Below, piece by piece: positions 52,201 through 60,240 of a stretch of 64,000 nucleotides of DNA (positions are counted from its first letter, which is position 1; each line of letters opens with the position of its first letter). The position numbers and the translations under genes are program-made. The stretch spans positions 48,425 to 112,424 of the forward strand of contig CANQDD010000005.1 in the NCBI GenBank assembly GCA_947591315.1. The letters are read 5' to 3'. The notes under the pieces are model-generated. The model was not told the origin of the DNA. It saw only the letters and a list, made by a program, of their open reading frames with translations, and searched no databases. Source of the stretch: an uncultured Clostridia bacterium. GTDB lineage: Bacteria; Bacillota; Clostridia; UBA1381.

Positions 52201-54930
52201 CGGATCTAATTCAACTGACATGCTTGTATTTTCCGCAATCTCAAATTCCATTTTCGCCGAATTGAATTTATCGGCCCACGATGAAGAATTCGCGTCCTGA
52301 ATGGGGGTTGAGTCGCTGTCATCGTCGCTGCCGCCGCCGGTATTGTTATCTTCATCATCATCTTCATCGTCATCTTCTCCCAAATCAATAATGACCTGAT
52401 AAAGATTCTGGTCTTTGTCGTACGCTATCTCACAGCTATCGAAAAATTCTACATCTACCCCAAGAGGAAGCTGAAACAGAGGCGTCTTTTTGCCGAACAA
52501 ATTAACCTTCGGCCCTTCCATTACCGCATCGCCGGAATTGCCGAGATCGAGATCCTTCGCGTTCAGGCTCAATCCCTTTGTGTATATCTTGTTTACCCTG
52601 TTGGGATACGGAGAGAAATATCTTGTATTATATATCAAATTTCCGTCGTATTCAACCTTGAGCAGTCCGACGGTCGGTTCTTTTGCGAATGTAACCATGC
52701 CGTTATCATCGCATACATAGCTTTGCGAATCAATGGTTACCTGCGCGTTAGGAAGCGGGGCCTGCGTCTGGGTATCGATAATTTGAAGCATATACGACAC
52801 GGGAGCCATGCTCGGCATCGCGGGTGGCGTTATGCTTCCGCCGCCGCCTTCGCCGCCTCCGCCGCCGCCTCCGCCGCCTGATTTCGGTCCATACTGGGCA
52901 AGCGTTTCAACTTTGCCCGCGTCGGCTGCTTCGGAGGTTCCGTCATCGTTGTACCGATAACAGTGACCGTATCCCTCCAAAATTACTGTTTCGTCCGCTG
53001 TGCCTATAAGCGTTCCGCACAAGCTGCATCTTATTATGTATATCTCATTTGTTGTTTTTGACGCCGTACCGCTGTAACCATTGTGCGTCGCGCTGACAGT
53101 TCCGTCGATAGTACAGCCGAAGGTGTCAAACCCGTATGCCGTTCCGTCTGCCGTGGTGACATTTCCACCGATTGTTGACGATGTCGAGCCTGACATGCCT
53201 ATTGCGTCACCTTTAGAAGTGGTGACATTTCCGCTTATCGTAGACGATTTCGCGCCTGACATACCTGTTACGTTACCTTTGACAGCGGTTACTTTTCCTC
53301 TAATCGTAGACGATTCCGCGCCCATAATGCCTTTCGCGTCACCATTAGTCGCGGTTATATTTCCGATAATGGCGTTTGATGCTCCGTTTCCAATACCGGT
53401 TGCGGTTCCTCCTTGAATATTACCGTTTATTGTATTGTTTGTCAGGTCGCCCCGACTGCTTTGCATACCGCAAACGCCTATTGAGGCTATGAGATTTCCG
53501 TTTATTCTGCATCTGTTGCTTCTATCTGAAATGCCCAGTATATCGGGCGCTCTTAAATTTCCGTTTATAAGACAATTATCGCCGTTGTCAATACCTGTAA
53601 TGTATGCCTTTGATGTAAGGTTTCCGTAAATACGGCAATTTTTAATCTTTTCTCCATATAAACCGCCGCAATAAATTCCATATATATAATCGCCCGCGCT
53701 TATATCGCCTATACACGCGCAATCGGAGCTGTCTGACATAACATATATGCCCCCGAGCCTTGTGGTAATGTCACCCTCCACAGTACAATTTTCCGATCCC
53801 GAAATAACTCCTATGGCACACTCGTTCATCTCAGGATAATCATTGTACCATATTACTCTGTTTTCGGTTATCTTTCCGTTTATCAAACAGTTTTCACAGC
53901 CGTTTAGAAGCTGAATATCAAACATATTTTCACAGTCGATTTTACCGCGGTTTTCACAGTTCTCCGCAGCTTCCATGAAGTATAACCAATTTCCGTTAAG
54001 CTTGAGATCTCCGTATCGCTTACAGCCCGAACAATTTGAAAATATATGATTATAATAGCATTTTTCACCTTCCTGCGTGCCTATCTGCGCGTATGACGCG
54101 TCTATATCTCCGTAAAGCTCGCAGTTTACACAGTCTTTCATTATATTCAAGATAAGCTCGCTCGCGCTTGACTCATTTGTATGAGTAATGTTCAGATCCA
54201 CATCCGCCCTTACATTTGTCGAGTTTTTGAGAATTTCTATGTATGTTTGGGCTCCCTCGTGCCTGGAAAAATCCATTAAAATATTCATATCTCCGCTTAT
54301 TTCGCAATTTTCGCAGCCGTTGTTGTAGCCGCCGCCCATGGGAGATATCTCGTCAGGGATTTCTTGGTCGGAATTAAGCGCTATATCCATTTTAAAATTC
54401 TTTAACTTAAGGTCGCGGATATACGTGCGGGTATAACCGATAAATCCAATGCTGTCAACATTGTTGTCATAGTTTGATATATCTGTTATTGTCATGCCGC
54501 TTATTGTATGTCCGTGTCCTTCAATTACGGCATCCGGCAGGAAGAGCGGCTTCCATTCCATTCCGCTCAGATCCAGGTCATTCCTAAGATGATAATATCC
54601 GCCGCTGTGACCATCAATCGCGAGAAGATCATCAACCGTGTTTATGTCCTTTATCTCACTGTACGTGCCGTTCGCGCTCATCAGCTCAATATCGGCTCCG
54701 ATGTTATCACTTTTTTCGTTTTCATAAATATCAACGCCCAGTTCAGACAGCGTTTTCTCATTTGTTTTCTTAAATTCTTCACTGAAAGCGTCAGCGGCTT
54801 TTCTTACCATTGCTTCTTCTGCCGCTTTAGCTGTGTCCGCCTCGTTTTTTTCCGCGAGCGCGTTTAACGGAAACGCGCCCAGCAGCATGAATGCGGCTGT
54901 TATAATGCTTATACCTCTCTTTGTTTTCAT
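49279..54930 (-). CDS. 1883-residue secreted protein: beta-helix, propeller-like, CARDB and Big_2 domains
   Basis: Signal peptide about 1-27 (FPLNALAEKNEAD). Residues about 95-650 are a long series of short units of the form N-C-x-I-x-G-(N/D)-I, tightening to a 22-residue period near 560-640 (SSTISGNVTTSKGDAIGMSG and relatives). This suggests a parallel beta-helix with stacked cysteines. A Gly-rich hinge (about 682-697) leads to a carboxypeptidase-regulatory-like domain (QAPLPNAQVTIDSQSYVCDD), an acidic DDDEDDDEDNN stretch, and a region with repeated VWLDD / IVWQD / IAWLE strands that looks like beta-propeller blades (about 1120-1450). CARDB-like domains, a Big_2-like domain (SDPNVAEVDENGMITAVANG) and the shared C-terminal module finish it. 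Probably a surface adhesin or binding protein; no catalytic motif recognised. AAGGGGG precedes the ATG. Confidence 0.75.
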   Translation of the reverse strand: MKTKRGISIITAAFMLLGAFPLNALAEKNEADTAKAAEEAMVRKAADAFSEEFKKTNEKTLSELGVDIYENEKSDNIGADIELMSANGTYSEIKDINTVDDLLAIDGHSGGYYHLRNDLDLSGMEWKPLFLPDAVIEGHGHTISGMTITDISNYDNNVDSIGFIGYTRTYIRDLKLKNFKMDIALNSDQEIPDEISPMGGGYNNGCENCEISGDMNILMDFSRHEGAQTYIEILKNSTNVRADVDLNITHTNESSASELILNIMKDCVNCELYGDIDASYAQIGTQEGEKCYYNHIFSNCSGCKRYGDLKLNGNWLYFMEAAENCENRGKIDCENMFDIQLLNGCENCLINGKITENRVIWYNDYPEMNECAIGVISGSENCTVEGDITTRLGGIYVMSDSSDCACIGDISAGDYIYGIYCGGLYGEKIKNCRIYGNLTSKAYITGIDNGDNCLINGNLRAPDILGISDRSNRCRINGNLIASIGVCGMQSSRGDLTNNTINGNIQGGTATGIGNGASNAIIGNITATNGDAKGIMGAESSTIRGKVTAVKGNVTGMSGAKSSTISGNVTTSKGDAIGMSGSTSSTIGGNVTTADGTAYGFDTFGCTIDGTVSATHNGYSGTASKTTNEIYIIRCSLCGTLIGTADETVILEGYGHCYRYNDDGTSEAADAGKVETLAQYGPKSGGGGGGGGGEGGGGSITPPAMPSMAPVSYMLQIIDTQTQAPLPNAQVTIDSQSYVCDDNGMVTFAKEPTVGLLKVEYDGNLIYNTRYFSPYPNRVNKIYTKGLSLNAKDLDLGNSGDAVMEGPKVNLFGKKTPLFQLPLGVDVEFFDSCEIAYDKDQNLYQVIIDLGEDDDEDDDEDNNTGGGSDDDSDSTPIQDANSSSWADKFNSAKMEFEIAENTSMSVELDPDNLELSNKGKLGIDGEINAKTFLELRPEGNGLKLVDGGAFIKFEGSYTGGIHLPPPASVAYVAFGVSGEFSADAKISPDDDSSFIKPKFTLSSDISAELTPYLGVGLGLQETLCVEAGLKGQFDMGLALPITTIDDQLKINFTGKMYFLAVLLCLRVNLEKDFLKTQLYPNFGEDFELASVDSVGDFELIDRSYLNKSDTAELMSLEGVKDTVYPYGGVKTAKLSDGRVVMVWLDDDTARNMINKTALYYSVLSSGVWSEPAQIESDGTADFEFDLKAYGDKAAIVWQDMKDAFEESDNLEEIVNEMSANSALSYSVFDGSAWSAPLDVAAEHDGYKYDPSLYYGADGAHIAWLENASGSAVPSAETENMIAYSVKINGSSAGEIKQKYGSSDKPLYITDVEAGADGTTAVIVDTDGDYMTDGSSIYIDGTEKYRTGNAIWGLQYIGENYYFTESGSIKYIGAWESYPKTLLESGADKISYVENGYNKALLYEVQNTDSEAYESNLYASYYKDNQWTNPVPITEFTGEKVRSWDAYFDDDGTLSVSAILAKNIPNDTARLVSVKADPLNDLAITSLASSGDIIPDAIGSFVIRAVNNTQTDISSLDVTLTGENSGELYNETVDADIPAGEAANIVINANIPSDFTSQNVTAKIASSGITDACPENDSVSSPIGYGNLSVEMRGYSILNDGTAEVTVKNTGCDPVTGASLKVTAENGNEIYTSNLGTVKGGEKKSITIDIDEKYYTFTDSYTSFVMNAAVTSENGDAISSDNETVCSVYPKQAEDVRALQKQIVLQTGQTYQSQFKVYPEEYSDDAAIYYISSDPNVAEVDENGMITAVANGTANITAMIAESETAAAMSVYVRDMTAPEITKAIYENHGDLDYVRGNIELSIDTSECLLNGEKEQIITAVYAEDGSLMCVNINEITGSNQASPYNISTSEKVPKRVKIMIWDSINGMKPVALTAESELTEITY

Positions 54931-55013
54931 TTTGAACCCCCTTGACAGTAAGTTTTGTAATACTATATGCGATATACGATATCCCTGCGTATCTGCAATT
55001 CAATCATAAAGAT

Positions 55014-55042
55014 AGTATAGCAAAAATACTATAAAATGTCAA
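55014..55042 (-). promoter_or_regulatory. promoter of the beta-helix protein
   Basis: Minus strand TTGACA (55042-55037), 17-bp spacer, TATACT (55019-55014). The leader is about 75 nt. The rest of the 54931-55149 gap holds nothing I recognise. Confidence 0.75.
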
Positions 55043-55149
55043 GAGCCCACTGTGCGCTCCGCCGCTGCCCCGACAGCCTCGCAGATCAGTGCGCACGCTA
55101 TCACAAGGCACGCATCGGTCTTTCCTTCCCTGCCATCCATTCCCTATTA

Positions 55150-56397
55150 TCATACAAGGTCGGCGAATCCCGTTTGCTCGAAAATCGTCTGTACCGTTTC
55201 GTTTTGTCCGGTGACGGTCAGATTGCCGTTTCCTACTTGCTTTATCATGATAAGCAGAACGCGCAGCCCGGCGGACGAAATATATTCAAGTCCGGACGCG
55301 TCAACGGTGATTTTTTCGGGCTTTTCTTCCGACGCGGCTTTTTCGTAAACCGCGAGCAACTCCGGCGCGGTTATGGAATCGAGCCTGCCTCGCAGCGTGA
55401 TTGTCATGCTGCCTCCGCGCGATTTTGCGTTTACGCCGAAGCTTTTATTTTCAAAGCCCGCTTCCGATTCCTTGTAGTCCTCGTCGGGAGTCATCTTCCA
55501 CACGCAAAACGGCTTTATCGCTTCGGTAAGAGCCGCCTTGGTTTCGTCGGGCATATCCGCGATACTGTTAAGCTCTGGCATATATTGGACTACGGGTATG
55601 CGCTCGACCTTGAAGCCCGCCGAATTCAAAAAGTCCGTCAGTTTTTTAACTCCGTTCTGGTAGTCGAACGCGCTGACATTCATAATGTTCTTTCCCATTT
55701 CGATATCTGATTTGTTTGAAAACGCTTTTAACGAGCTCATCATCGTTTTCAGGGCGTCCTCGCCGATAATCGCCTTCATCGTCGAAAGCGTCAGGGAGCT
55801 TGACTCGGGGTCGTATGTCAGCCAGCAGCCGCCGAATTCATTTAATATGCTTCTGATATTCGAGCAAAGCTCCGTGATCTCGGAGTCGTTTAAATACATA
55901 ATAAGTCCTTCGGTGGTGACGCAGATTTCACCCTCGGCGGAACCGAGCGCGCTCCTGAGTGATGTATAGTTGGTCGCGTCAACGCTTCTGTATTCCTTGT
56001 TTTTTATTCCGCGTTCTTCGAGCATACCGCCCATGATGGGAGCAAGCTCGTCGATCACCGCGGGAAGGTCGCAGCCTATGTAATTAGTATCCTTAAACAT
56101 TTCATTGAGCGCGCGCGGAGTATAGCCGCAGGGAATGTCAATAACAGTGTTTTTCCCCGAAGCCTTTATAAGATTATTCATGGTCCTGTAGCGCGTTTCG
56201 ATCACGGCTACGTTAGCCTTGTCGAACACCGCTTTTTGGTCGTCACCGCTCTGCATGACGGAACCGACATCTATGCCGAGCTTTTCCGTAAGCAGACGCG
56301 CGTCGCTGTCGCCCGCGAGACAAATATTCAAAACAGTCGCCTTCGCCGTGTTGAATACCGGATTTGTTCTTTCTCTAAGATTTTGCTTGTCGTTCAA
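55150..56397 (-). CDS. LCM-type methyltransferase fused to a STAS domain
   Basis: 415 residues. The N-terminal part (about 1-300) resembles leucine-carboxyl-methyltransferase/PPM-like class I enzymes: ARLLTEKLGID, VAVIETRYRTMNNLI, the SAM motif NTVIDIPCGYTPRA, YIGCDLPAVIDEL and EICVTTEGLIMYLNDSE. The C-terminal part (about 325-415) is a STAS anti-anti-sigma-type domain (GGSMTITLRGRLDSITAPEL; ITVDASGLEYISSAGLRVLL), with the SSAG site whose Ser is phosphorylated in SpoIIAA-like proteins. The fusion suggests a methyltransferase controlled by, or docking to, a STAS partner kinase; targets unknown. The start is a TTG at 56397 with GGAGG 8 nt upstream. Confidence 0.8.
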   Translation of the reverse strand: MNDKQNLRERTNPVFNTAKATVLNICLAGDSDARLLTEKLGIDVGSVMQSGDDQKAVFDKANVAVIETRYRTMNNLIKASGKNTVIDIPCGYTPRALNEMFKDTNYIGCDLPAVIDELAPIMGGMLEERGIKNKEYRSVDATNYTSLRSALGSAEGEICVTTEGLIMYLNDSEITELCSNIRSILNEFGGCWLTYDPESSSLTLSTMKAIIGEDALKTMMSSLKAFSNKSDIEMGKNIMNVSAFDYQNGVKKLTDFLNSAGFKVERIPVVQYMPELNSIADMPDETKAALTEAIKPFCVWKMTPDEDYKESEAGFENKSFGVNAKSRGGSMTITLRGRLDSITAPELLAVYEKAASEEKPEKITVDASGLEYISSAGLRVLLIMIKQVGNGNLTVTGQNETVQTIFEQTGFADLV

Positions 56398-56436
56398 AAT
56401 AAATTCCTCCTGACGCTTTTAATCATATACACAATA

Positions 56437-56466
56437 AGTTTAACATTTTTCTATCTTAAAATTCAA
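56437..56466 (-). promoter_or_regulatory. possible promoter of the methyltransferase-STAS gene
   Basis: Minus strand TTGAAT (56466-56461), 18-bp spacer, TAAACT (56442-56437). Confidence 0.45.
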
Positions 56467-56515
56467 CACTTCGCCATAAAAGTCATTTTTGACAGCGCGA
56501 ATGACATTCCGTTAT

Positions 56516-57163
56516 TTAATTTGCTTTTATGCAATACGTCGCGCCCCAGTTGTGAAGTATCTCAACCTTTGAAAATCCCGCGTCGGTGAGCGCATTCATT
56601 TCGTGCCCGACTGTCAGCGGCGTGTCATAATGATAAAATTCGTTGTCGTCTATCCCCTGCTCTTTTTTCAGGCGGCGCAAATTTTCAAAATACTCACGTT
56701 CTGCTTCCTCGCTTTCCGCGAAATAGTCCGTCAGAATAAAATATCCGTCATGCTTCAAGGATTTATAAAGCTTACGATAAAGCGTCCGTTTTGCGTCGGA
56801 GGTAAAATGGTGCAGCGATTCCACCGATACAGCCGCGTCAAAGCAATTTCCCCCGAACGGAACGTCGAAATACGAACCGCAAATCAAATTCATATTATTG
56901 TCGGGAAATTTCTCCGTGAGTTTGTCAAGCATTTCCGCCGATAAATCAATGCCCGTAATTTGCGCTGTGGGGTTGGCGCTTATGTACCTCTCCAGTTCAA
57001 GCCCCGTTCCGCAGCCCAAGTCAAGGATACGGCACGCTTTTTCTGTCGGCAGCTCTGCCGCCGTGAAAGCGTAAAACTCCGCCGCTCCGTCAATCTCGGT
57101 CAGCATATGCTCGTCATAGCCGTCAAGACGGGCTTTGAAGAAATCACTCATTTTCTCTAACAT
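56516..57163 (-). CDS. class I SAM-dependent methyltransferase
   Basis: 215 residues. SAM-binding motif I ILDLGCGTGLELERYISANP, then ITGIDLSAEMLDKLTEKFP, FDAAVSVESLHHFTSDAK (motif III) and YFILTDYFAES. This is the general methyltransf_11/25-like fold acting on a small molecule or lipid; the substrate cannot be told. GAGAGG precedes the ATG. It is 118 bp upstream of the methyltransferase-STAS gene on the same strand, so the two may act together. The composite repeat element begins 33 bp before it. Confidence 0.88.
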   Translation of the reverse strand: MLEKMSDFFKARLDGYDEHMLTEIDGAAEFYAFTAAELPTEKACRILDLGCGTGLELERYISANPTAQITGIDLSAEMLDKLTEKFPDNNMNLICGSYFDVPFGGNCFDAAVSVESLHHFTSDAKRTLYRKLYKSLKHDGYFILTDYFAESEEAEREYFENLRRLKKEQGIDDNEFYHYDTPLTVGHEMNALTDAGFSKVEILHNWGATYCIKAN

Positions 57164-57196
57164 ATACGTTTACCTCTCGTTGTTTTTAGACTGCTT

Positions 57197-57714
57197 GATA
57201 AATTATGATTTAGCGGCGAAATGCGGGACGTCGGGGGCGCCGTCCCGTACGACCAAAATTTATGAAATGCGCGCCGTAGGGGCTGGCGCCCTCGACAGCC
57301 CGTGAGCCTCTCCTTGAGGAGAGGTGGCATCGCGGAGCGATGACGGAGAGGTGGCAACGAATTTTAGAACCACCTCTCAGTCGCCTTCGGCGACAGCTCC
57401 CCTCAAGGGGAGCCATACGTAGGGGCGACCCTTTGCTACGGCGTTTGTTCGCAAGCGAACACGCCTACCACACGCACGCGTGTGGTTCACTTGCGGTCGC
57501 CCGTATAAACCCCTCAGTCACACTGCGTGTGACAGCTCCCCTAGTAGGGGAGCCATACGGCGTATCTCGTTAGCCTCCCTTGTTAAAGGGAGGGGGGACC
57601 GCCGAAGGCGGTGGAGGGATTCATTGTATAAATAGAAAAGGAATCCCCCAGTCGCGCTCCGCGCGCCAGCCCCCTTTGACAAGGGGGCCTCACTGCGCTA
57701 AATCATAATTTATC
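57197..57714. mobile_element. composite palindromic element with 19-bp perfect terminal inverted repeats
   Basis: This fills the 57164-57795 gap. The ends are GATAAATTATGATTTAGCG (57197-57215) and its exact reverse complement (57696-57714). Inside, in order, are a GGGACG/CGTCCC stem (about 57222-57247), a family B unit (57304-57414), a family C unit (about 57431-57490), part of another B unit (57511-57554) and family A copy 3 (57572-57690). No ORF of note. It looks like a non-autonomous, MITE-like element assembled by nesting of smaller palindromes; the transposase source is unknown. Confidence 0.7.
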
Positions 57715-57795
57715 GTTCAGATTATACCATATTCGCCATAGAATTTCAATGTCATTTACATTTATAATATATGCAGGGGTATAAAGGCAGCGCAA

Positions 57796-59319
57796 TCACC
57801 CCCTTGGGTTATCGAATTTGAAGTGGATTTCAATTTCTTTATCCTGTCCGATGTAAATTTTATCAACCAGCATAAGCAGCGTATTTCTGTCGATATTCTC
57901 AAAGCCGACGATACTTTTAAGCAGCCCGCACATATCACGAGCAGATCCGCCGCGTTCCTTTTCACGGTGAAGTTCTTCAAGCTGCCGCTCGTAAACGGCT
58001 CTTTCAGCTTTTATACCGTCGCTCATCTCCGCGTATTCCTCCGCCGAAATCGTTCCGCACGCCTTATCCTTGTATAGGCTCAAAGCCGTACTCTTACAAG
58101 CCTCAATCTTTTTCATAAGTGATTCCGTAAGCTTGGCATTATTATTTTCGCTATTAAAAAAAGCGTCAGCCTCCGTCAAAATTTCCGACGTGTTGATAGC
58201 TGACGCTAATTCTTTAAGTTTATCTTTAACTATGCTCTCGACGTATGACTCTCTGATGCTGTGCGATGTACAAACTCCGAGCCTCGCGTTCTTCCTCCAC
58301 CGGCTGCATACGAGATACGTTCGCGTTTCAGATTCCCTTACAAAGCTCATACCGCCGCCGCAGTCCCTGCAGAATACCAGTCCCGACAGCAGATGCGGCT
58401 CACCCGCACGTTTGCGTTTATTGTAGCTGCGCTTTGACAGAATATCCGCAGCCGCGTCAAAATCCTCCTGCGATACAATCGGCTCGTGTGTATCTCGGAT
58501 AATAATCCATTCTTCACGCGGCAGACGCACCTTTTTATCCACCTTGTAGCTCACCTTGCGCGTCATGTTCTGCGCGAGATGTCCGGCGTATGTGGGATTT
58601 GTCAGGATACGGCGTATACTCGTATCGTTCCACACTTTCGCCTGCTTAAATGCGGTCAGATTCTTCTGCTGCGACGGTGTGGGAACGCCGTCCATGCTCA
58701 GCCTGTGCGCTATGCCGAGTATCGTCTCTCCCGCGAGAAAATCACGGTAAATCCGCCGCACGTACACCGCCGTTTCCTCGTCGATAACAAGATGGTTTTT
58801 ATCGTTCGGATCCTTTTTGTAACCGTAAGGCGGCTTGGAACCGATAAATTTGCCGCCGACCTTTTTGGTAGTAAGAGCCGTCCGCACCTTCTTGCTTATG
58901 TCCTTGGCGTACATATCGTTAAAAACCGCGCGGAACGGCGTCATGTCGTCACTTTGCGCCGCAGTGTCTATGCCGTCGTTCACGGCGATGTAGCGTATGC
59001 CGTGCGCTGGGAAATACTTGTCTATGTACTTGCCTACCTCTATATAATCGCGACCGAGGCGGGATAAATCCTTCGTAACAACCGTGTTTATCCTCTTGTC
59101 CTCAATCATTTTAATCATTCGTTTAAAGTCCGGTCTGTCAAAAGATAAGCCGGAATAACCGTCGTCGGAAAACACATGGGCAACATTAAGCCCGTTCTTT
59201 TCGGCATAGTCCGTAAGGAATGCTTTCTGGTTCGCGATGCTCTCCGACTCCGTAACCGTACCGTCGTCGCGCGACAGCCTTAAATATAAAGCAGTCATAT
59301 TATCCGCCACGGTTATCAC
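57796..59319 (-). CDS. large serine recombinase
   Basis: 507 residues. The resolvase catalytic domain (about 8-150) has the nucleophile Ser in ALYLRLSRDD, with SDDGYSGLSFDRPDF and TVVTKDLSRLGRDYIEVG. The recombinase domain (about 165-280) includes PPYGYKKDPND and TYAGHLAQN. A zinc ribbon (GLVFCRDCGGGM ... CSRW ... CTSH) and a C-terminal coiled coil (about 395-460) follow. It is the type of transposon or phage integrases acting at short att sites. The GTG start at 59319 overlaps the TGA of a 31-aa ORF (GTGA). No other phage or conjugation genes are nearby, so it may be a remnant or act in trans. att sites were not identified. Confidence 0.92.
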   Translation of the reverse strand: MITVADNMTALYLRLSRDDGTVTESESIANQKAFLTDYAEKNGLNVAHVFSDDGYSGLSFDRPDFKRMIKMIEDKRINTVVTKDLSRLGRDYIEVGKYIDKYFPAHGIRYIAVNDGIDTAAQSDDMTPFRAVFNDMYAKDISKKVRTALTTKKVGGKFIGSKPPYGYKKDPNDKNHLVIDEETAVYVRRIYRDFLAGETILGIAHRLSMDGVPTPSQQKNLTAFKQAKVWNDTSIRRILTNPTYAGHLAQNMTRKVSYKVDKKVRLPREEWIIIRDTHEPIVSQEDFDAAADILSKRSYNKRKRAGEPHLLSGLVFCRDCGGGMSFVRESETRTYLVCSRWRKNARLGVCTSHSIRESYVESIVKDKLKELASAINTSEILTEADAFFNSENNNAKLTESLMKKIEACKSTALSLYKDKACGTISAEEYAEMSDGIKAERAVYERQLEELHREKERGGSARDMCGLLKSIVGFENIDRNTLLMLVDKIYIGQDKEIEIHFKFDNPRG

Positions 59320-59411
59320 CTTGCTTTACTGATCAGTATCTGTTTCAGTATATCGCTTAAGCTCTTGCCGTTGGCGCTGAATATCACTTTTACTTTCCCT
59401 TGAACCGCCAT
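59316..59411 (-). CDS. 31-aa ORF translationally coupled to the serine recombinase
   Basis: Starts MAVQGKVKVIFSANGKSLSD and ends ILISKAR. A very strong GGGGGAGGG site precedes the ATG at 59411, and its TGA overlaps the recombinase GTG start by 3 bases, the hallmark of translational coupling. Basic and probably soluble. I do not recognise the family; similar tiny ORFs next to recombinases may be regulatory or a cofactor of the recombinase. Confidence 0.65.
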   Translation of the reverse strand: MAVQGKVKVIFSANGKSLSDILKQILISKAR

Positions 59412-59469
59412 TGTATCACCCTCCCCCGATAATTCTATTAAAATTTCGGTGAGGATATTCCTACGCACC

Positions 59470-60219
59470 TTAATTCAACCCGTTTGCGTCACGTATTGTC
59501 TGTAAATCTGCTTCTGTGGGATTTTGAACAGACATATCTATCCAACCGCCGCCCAACCAAATCCAGTTTTTATCCTCAGACAACTGATACTCAAATGTAC
59601 CGGCTGTTGTCGGTTCTGAAGTCATAGCCATCCATTCTGAACCCCAATGACCTTCTCCTGTTAATTTATTGACATAGTAAGGTGCATTTATAACAGATTT
59701 ACCTGTTGAGTCTTTGAAGTCTGTTGTACCTGAAAATACCTTATATGCCTCAACTCTTTTGTTAAAGCCTGTCGGGGTTTCCAAACCAAGATCCGGCGCA
59801 ACTCCCTGACCTTCGCCAAGTATTCCGTGCGCTCCAACTGCAAGCACTACCTCTGTACCGTCCGCCTTTATAACTGTGTCGCCCTCTCTCGCAAATCTTC
59901 TTTGGGAAATCTCACCCTCGTAGATTGTGATAGGCTCGTCGGTGTTTGTCGGCTCTGACGGTTGATCGAACGGCTCGGCTTGTGTGCTGATAGTAATCGT
60001 ATTATTTGTAAAGCCGACAGTGAAGCCGCCCACCGCGTCGGCAATGTCACGGAGCTTGAAGTAGGTGCTGTCGTTTATGTTGTAGCCCTCGATTGACTTC
60101 TCAATACCGTCGACTTTGATTGGGAACGGGTTCGCCGTTACCGCGTACTCTACCGCAAAACCGGTCAGCGTGGAGCAGATAACGCCGCCTATTATAAAGC
60201 CCAAAGTAAATCTTTTCAT
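59470..60219 (-). CDS. secreted stalk-domain (copper amine oxidase N-like) protein, copy 1
   Basis: 249 residues. Signal anchor/peptide 1-30 (FTLGFIIGGVICSTLTGFAV). A stalk domain of the Cu_amine_oxidN1 type (about 32-80) includes VDGIEKSIEGYNINDSTYFK and LRDIADAVGGFTVGFTNNTI. A shared middle region (EISQRRFAREGDTVIKADGT) is followed by a variable segment and the conserved tail TGEGHWGSEWMAMTS ... YQLSEDKNWIW. It is an inverted paralogue of the gene at 62301: the first 100 residues are nearly identical, including the promoter, while the C-terminal part diverges and is more AT-rich. Role unknown; probably an envelope protein. Confidence 0.8.
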   Translation of the reverse strand: MKRFTLGFIIGGVICSTLTGFAVEYAVTANPFPIKVDGIEKSIEGYNINDSTYFKLRDIADAVGGFTVGFTNNTITISTQAEPFDQPSEPTNTDEPITIYEGEISQRRFAREGDTVIKADGTEVVLAVGAHGILGEGQGVAPDLGLETPTGFNKRVEAYKVFSGTTDFKDSTGKSVINAPYYVNKLTGEGHWGSEWMAMTSEPTTAGTFEYQLSEDKNWIWLGGGWIDMSVQNPTEADLQTIRDANGLN

Positions 60220-60240
60220 GGAAATCCCCCCCTATTGGGT

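Noticed and set aside
57796..59319. Prophage or integrative element around the recombinase
   Set aside because: No capsid, conjugation, replication or lysis genes are nearby, and I could not identify att-site repeats in the flanks.
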